Assembly: GCF_003255815.1 (NCBI RefSeq)
Contig: NC_037686.1
Span: 54,037,888-54,101,887, forward strand
Source: Theropithecus gelada
Taxonomy: Eukaryota; Chordata; Mammalia; Primates; Cercopithecidae
Length of the DNA: 64,000 nucleotides
Direction: 5' to 3'
Both the position numbers and the translations under genes were made by a program. Positions 24,981 through 34,407 of this stretch are shown piece by piece (within the stretch, counting starts at the first letter, position 1; each line of letters begins with the position of its first letter). The notes under the pieces were generated by a model. The model saw only the letters and a list, made by a program, of their open reading frames with translations. It was not told where the DNA came from and ran no database searches.

Positions 24981-25433
24981 TGTCATGCGCGTCCGTGTGA
25001 AGAGACCACCAAACAGGCTTTGTGTGAGCAATAAAGCTTTTTAATCACCTGGGTGCAGGCGGGCTGAGTCCGAAAAGAGAGTCAGCGAAGGGAGATGGGT
25101 AGGGCCGTTTTATAGGATTTGGGTAGGTAAAGGAAAATTACAGTCAAAGAGGGGTTGTTGTTCTCTGGTGAGCAGGAGTGGGGGTCACAAGATGCTCAGT
25201 GGGGGAGCTTTTTGAGCCAGGATGAGCCAGCAAAAGGAATTTCACAAGATAATATCATCACTTAAGGCAAGGACCGGCCATTTTCACTTCTTTTGTGGTG
25301 GAAGGTCATCAGTTAAGGTGGGGCAGGGCCTTTTCACTTCTTTTGTGATTCTTCAGTTACTTCAGGCCATCTGGGCACATACGTGCAAGTCACAGGGGAT
25401 GCGATGGCTTGGCTCGGGCTCAGAGGCCTGACA
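24981..25433 (-). mobile_element. Solitary LTR7-type LTR of HERV-H, antisense
   Basis: On the minus strand the LTR begins TGTCAGGCCTCTGAGCC and ends with a CA dinucleotide after the 'gacgcgcatga' block. Visible parts are a TATA box (TATAAAACGGCC, read on minus near 25,105-25,116), a polyadenylation-region AATAAA-like signal beside 'gctttattgctcacac', and a GA-rich U5. The length, 453 bases, fits one LTR. Near-matching 5-base flanks (gtcag at 24,976-24,980; gttag at 25,434-25,438) suggest the provirus duplication. No internal viral sequence remains, so it is a solo LTR left by recombination. LTR7-class LTRs are known promoters and enhancers in human pluripotent cells; activity here is not shown. 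Confidence 0.93.
25050..25130 (-). promoter_or_regulatory. LTR7-type core promoter region
   Basis: Within the LTR, the minus strand carries a TATAAAACGGCC box followed by the expected start-site region and 'gactctcttttcggactcag'. If used, transcription would run leftwards, away from the L1 cluster and toward the MER5A at 24.4 kb. The inference rests on sequence only. Confidence 0.55.
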
Positions 25434-25844
25434 GTTAGAGCTTCCCCTTGTCCTCTCCATCCACTGTGCAGGGACAGTAGATGCCTTTGTAACATTACTT
25501 TAGCTTGTACACTCAAACCTGTGTCTTATCTTGTCATGCATCAAATGTGGCTATTTTCAAAATGTTATCTGTACTTCTTTTTTATTTATTTTTTCATACC
25601 ATTCATTCTCATGACTTCCAGTGACATCACTCTGTGATTTATTCAAATAACTATCTCCAGCGCTAATAACTTTCCCAAGTACACTACCAAAGCACGCCCT
25701 GGCATCTTGTCATGCCCACTTCAGTTCTAGGGGAAAACATTCTTGATGCTTAGGAGGTTATATTTTATATCACATGATGCTGACGCATCTAGCGACAACT
25801 GATCAGATCTGACCCAAGAAATCAATCTGTTTTTGGACCATCAG
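25434..25844. other. Noncoding DNA, no gene seen
   Basis: Spacer between the LTR and the L1 5'UTR; nothing recognised. It contains a T-rich patch near 25,577-25,593. Confidence 0.5.
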
Positions 25845-27265
25845 GGTAGACGGGAGGCAGGACTAGACTGCAGCTCCAACTCAAATGGACAGGGCAGTGT
25901 GCAGAGGCTCCCACAGTGAATTTTAGCTCCAGAATGACTGCAAGAACAAACCAGGAATCCCGAGAGGGCCCACAGACCCTCTAGAGGAAAAGGACTGCTC
26001 CTGTAGGACCTGGGGGGCACCCCAAATACTGAGTGCCCAAACTACAGAAGTGGGAAAGGGAGATCCTCTGCTCCAAAACACACATCCCCACTGGGGAAAC
26101 ATCCCCACTGGGGAAGGTCTAGTTTACAGGAGAAGTTTTCGCCCTTACCTGGAGCTGAGTCCATTCAGAGAGCCGAGTGTAATATAGGGGTAGAGGAAGC
26201 AGCGGGAAAGGCCCTGGGAGCTCACTGGGTCCCCAAGCAGACCATTCCTGCCTGGGACCACAGGGATCCTTCGACAGGGTGGCCAGAGGCATGGGGAAAT
26301 TGCCACAGAGAGAAGGAGGTCTCCAGCTGAACTTTGTAACCGTTTGAACTGGGTGAGAAGCCTCCCAGCCAAAACTCTGGGGAGGGTGCAAATCCTGCAT
26401 GCAGACTCCTGGATGGGGGAGGAACCAAAGCCCTTTTATTTTGCAGCTGGGAGGTGGGTAGCCTGGGGCAAGTTCTTAAGCCCTGCTCCCCCATTGCCTG
26501 GAAACAGATTTGGGGCTACTGGGGGGGCACAGTTTGAGTAAGACCATCCCTTTGAATCGGGTGGGAGCTGGATGAGGCCTGTGACTTTAGGCTTTCCCCC
26601 ACTTCCCTGACAACCTGTATGACTCAGCAGAGGCAGCCATAACCCTCCTAGGTACACAACTCCATTGACCTGGGAACCTCTCCCTCATCCCCCACAGCAG
26701 CTGCAGCAAGACCCACCCAAGGAGAGTCTGAGTGCAGACACTCCAAACCCTGAACCCTGCCCCACCCTGATGGGTCTTCCCTACCCACCCTGGTAGGTGA
26801 AGACAAAGGGCATATAATCTTGGAAGTTGGAGGGCCCTGCCCACCACCAGTTCCTCTCCATACTACCACAGCTGATGCTGTCTGGAAAGTGTCACCTCCT
26901 GGCAGGAGGCCAAGCAAAACAAAATAGAACATTAAACCACCAAAGCTAAGAACACTCAAAGAGTCCATTTCATCCCCGACCACCTCCACCAGAACAGGTG
27001 CTGGTATCCATGGCTGAGAGACCCATAGACGGTTCACATCACAAGATGCTGTGTAGACAACATCCAGTACCAGCCCGGAGCTGGGTAGACTTGCTGGGTG
27101 GCTACACCCAGAAGAGAGATAACAATCACTGCAGCTTGGCTCACAGGAAGCCACATTCACAGGAAAAGGGGGAGGGTACTACATCAAGGGAACACTCTGT
27201 GGTACAAAAGAATCCGAAGAGCAGCCTTCAGCCCTAGACCTTCCCTCTGGACAGAGCCTACCCAA

Positions 27266-28190
27266 ATGAGAAGGAACCAGAAGACCAACTCAAGTAATAT
27301 GACAACACAAGGCTCTTTAACACCCCCCAAAAAATCACACTAGCTCACCATCAATGGATCTAAACCAAGAAGAAATCCCTGATTTACCTGAAAAAAGAAT
27401 TCAAGAGATTAGTTATTAAGCTAATCAGGGAGGCACCAGAGAAAGGTAAAGCCCAATGCAAGGAAATCCAAAAAACGATTCAAGAAGTGAAGGGAGAAAT
27501 ATTCAAGGAAATACACAGCATAAAGAAAAAACAATCAAAACTTCAGGAACCATTGAACATACTTATAGAAATGCAAAATGCTCTGGAAAGTCTCAGCAAT
27601 CAAATTGAACAAATAGAAGAAAGAAATTCAGAGTTCAAAGACAAAGTCTTCAGATTAACCCAATCCAACAAAGACTAAGAAAATGTGAACAAAGCTCCAA
27701 GAAATCTGGGATTATGTTAAACAACCAAACCTAAGAATAATCAGTGTTCCTGAGGAATAAGAGAAATCTAAAAGTTTGAAAAACATATTTGGGGGAGTAA
27801 TCAAGGAAAACTTCCCTGGCCTTGCTAGAGACCTAGATATCCACATACAAGACGCACAAAGAACACCTTGGAAATTCATTGCAAAAAGATCATCACCTGG
27901 GCACATTGTCATCAGATTATCTAAAGTTAAGATGAAGGAGTCTTAAGAGCTGTGAGACAAACACACCAGGTAACCTATAAAGGAAAACCGATCAAATTAA
28001 CAGCGGAATTCTCAGCAGAAACCCTATAAGCTAGAAGGAACTGGGGCCCTATCTTCAGCCTCCTCAAACTAAACAATTATCGCCAAGAATTTTGTATCCA
28101 GGCAAAAAAATGCTGAGGGAATTTGCCACTACAAAGCCACCACTACAAGAACCGCTAAAAGGAGCTCTAAATCTTGAAACAAATCCTGGA
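27266..28190 (+). pseudogene. L1 ORF1 pseudogene (old copy)
   Basis: ORF1 encodes an RNA-binding nucleic-acid chaperone. The start is taken at the ATG of 'atgagaaggaaccagaagac'. A coiled-coil segment is still readable at 27,487-27,678 (ESLSNQIEQIEERNSEFKDK), followed by stop codons, and the RRM and C-terminal regions are readable only in broken frames ('acccaaagatcatcacctgg'-type sequence is replaced by related text near 27,880-27,920). The end is approximate, where sequence passes into the inter-ORF spacer. No intact protein is possible. Confidence 0.8.
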
Positions 28191-30491
28191 AACACATAAA
28201 AAAAGAACCTCTTTAAAGCATAAATCACACAGAACCTATAAAACAAAAATACAATTTAAAAAGCAAAAACAAAAAAACCAAGGTACACAGGCAACAAATA
28301 GCACAATGAATGCAATGGTACCTCACATCTCAATACTAACATTTAATGTAAATGGCCTAAATGCTCCACTTAAAAGATACAGAACCGCAGAATAGATAGG
28401 AACTTACCAACCAACTATCTGGTGCCTTCGGGAAACTCACTTAACACATAAGGACTTACATAAACTTAAAGTAAAGGGGTGGAAAAAGGCATTTCATGCA
28501 AATGGACACCAAAAGCAAGCAGGAGTAACTATTCTTACATCAGAAAAAACAAACTTTAAAGCAACAGCAGTTAAGAGACAAGAGGGACATTATGTAATGG
28601 TAAAAGGCCTTGTCCAACAGGGAAGTATCACAATCCTAAACATGGATGCACCTAACACTGAAGCTCTTAAATTTATAAAGCAATCGCTAGGGGACCTAAG
28701 AAATGAGATAGACAGCAACACAATAATAATGGGGATTTTAATACTCCACTGACAGCACTAGACAGGTCAGCAAGACAGAAAGTCAACAAAGAAACAATGG
28801 ATTAAAACTATATCCTGGAACAAATGGACTTAACAGATATATACAGGACATTTTATCAAACTGCAGAGTACACATTCTATTCAACAGAGCATGAAACTTT
28901 CTCCAAGTTAGTCCATATGATAGGCCATGAAACAAGCCTCAGTAAATTTTAAACAATTGAAATTATATCACACACTCTCTCAGACCACAGTGGAATAAAA
29001 CTGGAAATAAACTTCAAAAGGAATCTTCAAAATCATGCAAATACATGAAAATTAAATAAACTGCTCCTGAATGATCATTGGGTCAAAAACAAAATCAGAA
29101 TGAAAATTTAAAAATTCTTTGAACTGAACAACAATAATGACACAACTTATCAAAACCTCTGGGATACAGCAAAGGCAGTGCTAAGGGGAAAGTTCATAGC
29201 CCTAAACATCTACATCAAAGAGACTGAGAGAGCACAGGCTGATATTATAAGGTAACAACTCAAGGAACTAGAGAAACAAAAACAAACCAAACCCAAACCC
29301 AATGGAATAAAGGAAATAAACAAGATCAGAGCAGAACTAAATGAAGTTGAAAAGGAAAAAAAAATACAAAAGATAAATGAAACAAAAAGCTCGTTCTTTG
29401 AAAAGATACATGAAATTGATAGACTACTAGCAAGATTAACCAAGAAAAGAAGAGAGAAAATCCCAACAAACAAAATGGGAGATGATATTACAACTGACAC
29501 TACTGAAATACAAAAGATCATTCAAGGCTAATATAGACACCTTTATGCACATAAACTAAAAAAACTTAGAAGAGATGGGTAAATTCCTGGAAAAATACAA
29601 CCCTCCTAGCTTAAGTCAGGAAGAATTAGATACCCTGAACAGACCAATAACAAGCAGTGAAACTGAAATGGTAATTTAAAAATTACCAACAAAAAATGTC
29701 CAGGACCAGATAGATTCACAGCAGAATTCTACCAGACATTCAAAGAAGAATTAGTATGAATCCTTTTGACACTATTCCACAAGATAGAGAAAGAAGGAAC
29801 CCTCCCTAATTAATTCTATGAAGCCAGCATTACCCTAATACCAAAATCAGGAAAGGACATAACCAAAAAAGAAAACTATAGAACAATATCTCTGATGAAC
29901 ACAGAGGCTAAAATTGTTAACAAAATACTAGCTAACCGAATCCAACAATATATCAAAAAGATAATCTACCACGTTCAAATGAGTTTCATACCAGGGATGC
30001 GGGGATGGTTTCAAATACGCAGGTCAGTAAATGTGACACACCACATAAAAAGCACATGATCATCTCGATAGATGCAGAAAAAGCATTAGACAAAATCCAG
30101 CATTGCTTTATGATTAAAACTGTCAGCAAAAGTGGCATACAAGGGACATACCTCAATGTAATAAAAACCATCTATGACAAACCCATAGCCAATGTAATTC
30201 TGAATGGGGACAAGTTGAAAGCATTCCCTCTGAGAACCGGAACAAGACAAGGATGCCCACTCTAACCACTCCTCTACAACACAGCACTAGAAGTTCTAGC
30301 CAGAACAATCAGACAAGAGAAAGAAATAAAGGGCATCCAGATTAGTAAAGAGGAAGTCAAACTGTCACTATATGCTGACAGTATGGTTATTTATCTCAAA
30401 AACCCTAAAGACTCCTCCAGAAAGCTCCTAGAGCGGATAAAACAATTCAGTTAAGTTTCTGGATACAAGATTAATGTACACGAATCAGTAG

Positions 30492-30701
30492 ATGGAATCA
30501 TATATATAATATATATGATGAATCATATATGATGGAATCATATACATATATTCCATTGTGTGTATATATATATTCCATCATATATACATGATGGAATACT
30601 ACTCAGCCATAAAAAGGAATGAATTAACAGCATTCGCAGGAACCTGGATGAGACTGGAGACTATTATTCTAAGTGAAGTAACTTAGGAATGGAAAACTAA
30701 A
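30492..30701 (+). other. Displaced L1 3'-end fragment inside ORF2, with AT-rich palindrome
   Basis: ORF2 text stops after 'cgaatcagtag' and resumes at 'cacttccatacaccaacg'. Between them lie about 95 bases of AT-rich repeats and then the L1 C-terminal/3'UTR text ('atggaatactactcagccat', 'ctaagtgaagtaacttagga'). There is no poly(A) and no target-site duplication. The AT part holds 14-base inverted arms (30,525-30,538 and 30,572-30,585) and a direct repeat of atggaatcatata. This is a rearrangement, not a normal retrotransposition. Confidence 0.8.
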
Positions 30702-31155
30702 CACTTCCATACACCAACGGGGACCAAGTGGATAATTAAATAAAAAAATTCAACCCCTTTTATAACAACTGCAAAAAAAAAAAAATACTTAGGAATATAC
30801 CTAACCAAGAAGGCAAAAGACCTCTGCAATGAAAACTACAAAACATTGCTGAAAGAAATCATAGATGACACAAACAAATGGAAACACATCTCATGTTCAT
30901 CGATGGGTAGAATTTATGTCATGAAAATGATCATATTGCCAAAAGCAATCCACAAATTCAATGCAATTCCCATCAAAATACAACCATCATTCTTCACAGA
31001 ATTAGAAAAAACAATTGTAAAATTAATATGAAACCAAAAAAGAGCCTGCATAACCAAAGCAAGACTAAGCAAAAAGAACAAATCTGGAGGCTTACACTAC
31101 CTAATTTCAAACTATACCATAAGGCCATAGTCACCAAACAGCATGCTACTGATAT

Positions 31156-31259
31156 TGATAAGTGCAGCAAACCACCATGGCACATGTATAACTATGTAAC
31201 AAACCTGCACATTCTGCACACGAATCCCAGAATTTAAAATATATTAAAAAAAAAAAAAA
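31156..31259 (+). mobile_element. Very short L1 tail inserted in the old L1
   Basis: About 90 bases of L1 3'UTR ('gtgcagcaaaccaccatggc', 'aaacctgcacattctgcaca') end in a poly(A) of about 14 bases, after which ORF2 resumes ('cacacagaccaatggaacag'). I see no target-site duplication; the tail merges with the A-run expected in the host L1 at this point. Confidence 0.8.
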
Positions 31260-31471
31260 GTCACACAGACCAATGGAACAGAATAGAAAACCCAGAAATA
31301 AACCCAAATACATATAGCCAATTGATCTTTCACAAAGCAAACAAAAACATAAAGTGAGGAAAGAACATGCTTTTCAACAAATGGTGCTGGGATAATTGAC
31401 TAGCCACATGTAGGAGAATGCAACTGGATCTTCATCTCTCACCTTACACAAAAATCAACTCAAGATGGATT

Positions 31472-31485
31472 AAGGACCTAAATCT
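31472..31485 (+). repeat. Left target-site duplication of the young L1
   Basis: aaggacctaaatct is repeated exactly at 37,796-37,809. The duplicated bases belong to the older L1 ORF2. Confidence 0.95.
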
Positions 31486-32477
31486 GGTGGCACCAAGATG
31501 GCTGAACAGGAAAAGCCCCAGCCTCCAGCTCCCAATGTTAGCGACACAGAAGACGGGTGATTTCTGCATTTCCAACTGAGATACCGGGTTCATCTCACTG
31601 GGGCATGTCGGACAGTGGGTGCAGGACAGTGGGTGCAGCCCAATGAGTGAAAGCCGAAGCAGGGTGAGGCATTGCCTCACCAGGAAGCACAAGAGAAACT
31701 GTGACACACAACACCTGGAAAATCGGGTCACTCCCACCCTAATACTGTGCTTTACCAAGGGTCTTAGGAAAGGGCACACCAGGTGATCATATCCTGCACC
31801 TGGCTCGGAGGGTCCCACGCCCACAGAACCTCCCTCATTGCTAGCACAGCAGTCTAACTACAAGGTGGCAGCGAGGCTGGGGGAGGGGCACCCGCCATTG
31901 CTGAGGCTTAATAGGTAAACAAAGCAGCTGGGAAACTCGAACTGGGTGGAGCCCACTGCAGCACAAGGAGGCCTGCCTGCCTCTGTAGACTCCACCTCTG
32001 GGGACAGGGCACAGTTGAGCAAAAGGTAGCAGAAACCTCTGCAGATGTAAATGTCCCTATCTGACAGCTTTGAAGAGAGTAGTGGTTCTCCCAGCACGGA
32101 GTTTGAGATCTGAGAACAGATAGACTGCCTGCTTAAGTGGGTCCCTGACCCCAGAGTAGCCTAACTGGGAAACATCCCCCACCAGGGGCAGACTGACACC
32201 TCACACTTCACATGGCCAGGTACACCTCTGAGACAAAGCTTCCAGAGGACTGATCAGAGAGCAACATTCGCTGTCCAGCAATATTCACTATTCTGCAGCC
32301 TCTGCTGCTGATGCCCAGGCAAACAGGGTCTGGAGTGGACCTCGAGCAAACTCCAACAGACCCACAGCTGGGGGTCCTGACTGTTAGAAGGAAAACTAAC
32401 AAACAGAAAGGACATCCACACCAAAACCCCATGTACATCACCATCATCAAAGACCAAAAGTAGATAAAACCACAAAG
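31486..32477 (+). promoter_or_regulatory. L1 5'UTR with internal promoter
   Basis: The L1 5'UTR drives sense transcription from its first base and, in human copies, antisense transcription. A YY1-type site (caagatggct, 31,494-31,503) sits in the usual position near the start. A 14-base unit (gacagtgggtgcag) is tandemly duplicated at 31,611-31,638. Several parts of the L1PA 5'UTR appear shortened relative to what I remember. Any present activity is unknown. Confidence 0.75.
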
Positions 32478-33489
32478 ATGGGGAAAAAGCAATGCAGAAA
32501 AGCTGGAAATTCTAAAAATCAGAGCACCTCTCCCCCTCCAAAGGAATGCAGCTCCTCACCAGCAACAGAACAAAGCTGGACAGAGAATGACGTTAACAAG
32601 TTGAGAGAAGACGGCTTCAGACGATCAAACTTCTCTGAGCTAAAGGAGGAAGTATGAACCCAGCGCAAAGAAACTAAAAACCTTGAAAAAAGATTTGGAG
32701 AATGGCTAACTAGAATAACCAATGTAGAGAAGTCCTTAAATGACCCGATAGAGATGAAAACCATAACACGAGAACTACGTGACAAATGCACAAGCTTCAG
32801 TAACCCACTCAATCAACTGGAAGAAAGGGTATCAGTGATTGAAGATCAAATGAATGAAATGAAGCGAGAAGTTTACAGAAAAAAGAGTAAAAAGAAATGA
32901 ACAAAGCCTCCAAGAAAGATGGGAATATGTGAAAAGACCAAATCTACATCTGATTGGTGTACCTGAAAGTGACTGGGAGAACGGAACCAAGTTGGAAAAC
33001 ACTCTGCAGGATATTATCCAGGAGAACTTCCCCAACCTAGCAAGGCAAGCCAACATTCAAATTCAGGAAATAAAGAGAACACCACAAAGATACTCCTCGA
33101 GAAGAGCAACTCTAAGACACATAATTGTCAGATTCACCAAAGTTGAAATGAAGGAAAAAATCTTAAGGGCAGCCAGAGAGAAAGGTCAGGTTACCCACAA
33201 AGGGAAGCCCATCAGACTAACTGCGGATCTCTAGACAGAAACTCTCCAAGCCAGAAGAGAGTGGGGGCCAATATTCAACATTCTTAAAGAAGAGAATTTT
33301 CAACCCAGAATTTCATATCCAGCCAAATTAAGCTTCATAAGTGAAGGAGAAATAAAATCCTTTATAGACAAGCAAATGCTGAGAGATTTTGTCACGAACA
33401 GGCCTGCCCTACAAGAGCTCCTACAGGAAGCACTAAACATGGAAAGGAACAACCAGTACCAGCCACTGCAAAAACATGCCAAAATGTAA
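32478..33489 (+). pseudogene. L1 ORF1 pseudogene (young copy)
   Basis: The ATG of 'atggggaaaaagcaatgcag' is the native start and TAA at 33,487-33,489 the native stop. The span of 1,012 bases is not a multiple of three, and there are in-frame stops, for example TGA in 'gaagtatgaaccc' and TAG in 'gatctctagacag'. The RRM region survives as an open stretch at 32,929-33,234 (KRPNLHLIGVPE at its start; RRATLRHIIVRF later). The product would be the RNA chaperone of the L1 RNP; none can be made whole here. Confidence 0.9.
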
Positions 33490-33543
33490 AGACCATGGAT
33501 GCTAGGAAGAAACTAATGAGCAAAATAACCAGCTAACATCACA

Positions 33544-34407
33544 ATGACAGGATCAAGTTCACACATAACAATATTACCTGTAAATGTAAATGGGCTAAAT
33601 GCTCCAATTAAAAGACACAGACTGGCAAATTGGATGAAGAGTCAACACTCATCAGTTTGCTGTATTCAGGAGAACCACGTCACATGCAGAAACACACACA
33701 GGTTCAAAATAAAGGGATGGAGGAAGATCTACCAAGCAAATGGAAAACAAAAAAAGGCAGGGGTTGCAATCCTAGTCTTCGATAAAACAGACTTTAAATC
33801 AACAAAGATCAAAAGAAACAAAGAAGGTCATTACATAATGGTAAAGGGATCAATTCAACAAGAAGAGCTAACTATCCTAAATATATATGCACCCAATACA
33901 GGAGCACCCAGATTCATAAAGCAAGTCCTTAGAGACTTACAAACAGACTTAGACTCCCATACAATAATAATGGGAGACTTTAACACCCCACTGTCAACAT
34001 TAGACAGATCAACGAGACAGAACGTTAACAAGGATATCCAGGAATTGAACTCAACTCTGCACCAAGCAGACCTAATAGACATCTACAGAACTCCTCACCC
34101 CAAATCAAAAGAATATAAATTCTTCTCAGCACCACATCACACTTATTCCAAAAGCGACCACATAGTTGGAAGTAAACCACTCCTCAGCAAATGTAAAAGA
34201 ACAGAAATCTTAACAAACGGTCTCTCAGACCACAGTGCAATCAAACTAGAACTCAGGAATAAAAAACTCAATCAAAATGGCATAACTACATGGAAACTGA
34301 ACAACCTGCTCCTGAATGACTACTGGGTACCTAACAAAATAAAGGCAGAAATAAAGATGTTTTCTGAAACCAATGAGAACAAAGATACAACATACCAGAA
34401 TCTCTGA
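33544..34407 (+). pseudogene. L1 ORF2 endonuclease-domain ORF, 287 residues, truncated by a stop
   Basis: This open frame begins at the native ORF2 start (MTGSSSHITILP) and holds the whole apurinic-like endonuclease domain. All the residues I can place from the family's active site are present: N14, E43, Y115, D145 and N147 (in MGDFN), D205, D229 and H230 (in SDH). The usual protein is about 1,275 residues; here a TGA replaces a tryptophan codon just after TTYQNL. In the native element this domain nicks target DNA at T/A-rich sites. Whether a 287-residue product is made is unknown. Confidence 0.9.

Larger units (their letters stand above)
25845..31485 (+). mobile_element. Old L1 (L1PB/early L1PA type), 5' portion
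   Basis: A long L1 carries a 5'UTR from about 25,845 ('gtagacgggaggcaggacta'), ORF1 from 27,266 and ORF2 from 28,306. Continuous L1 sequence is broken at 31,485 by a younger L1 and resumes at 37,810, so both pieces are one copy. The 5'UTR has a local tandem duplication of a 'catccccactggggaa' unit near 26,085-26,117. ORF1 and ORF2 are riddled with stops and frameshifts. The 3'UTR and poly(A) tail are missing (see 37,810-38,551). The start coordinate is approximate. Confidence 0.88.
28306..31485 (+). pseudogene. L1 ORF2 pseudogene, 5' portion (old copy)
   Basis: ORF2 encodes an endonuclease/reverse transcriptase. Starting at 'atgaatgcaatggtacctca', the endonuclease region is recognisable ('ttaatgtaaatggcctaaat', 'ggggattttaatactccact') but split by stops from near 28,395. 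The reverse transcriptase active-site motif FADD has decayed to YADS (30,371-30,382), losing the second catalytic aspartate. A 210-base foreign L1 fragment sits at 30,492-30,701 and a short L1 tail at about 31,156-31,259. The coding remnant continues at 37,810. Confidence 0.85.

Noticed and set aside
24981..25433. Full HERV-H provirus
   Set aside because: Only one LTR is present, with no internal region on either side.
26648..27160. 170-residue minus-strand ORF, longest on that strand
   Set aside because: It lies antisense to the GC-richer 5'UTR of the old L1, with other ORFs in all frames there; no domain.
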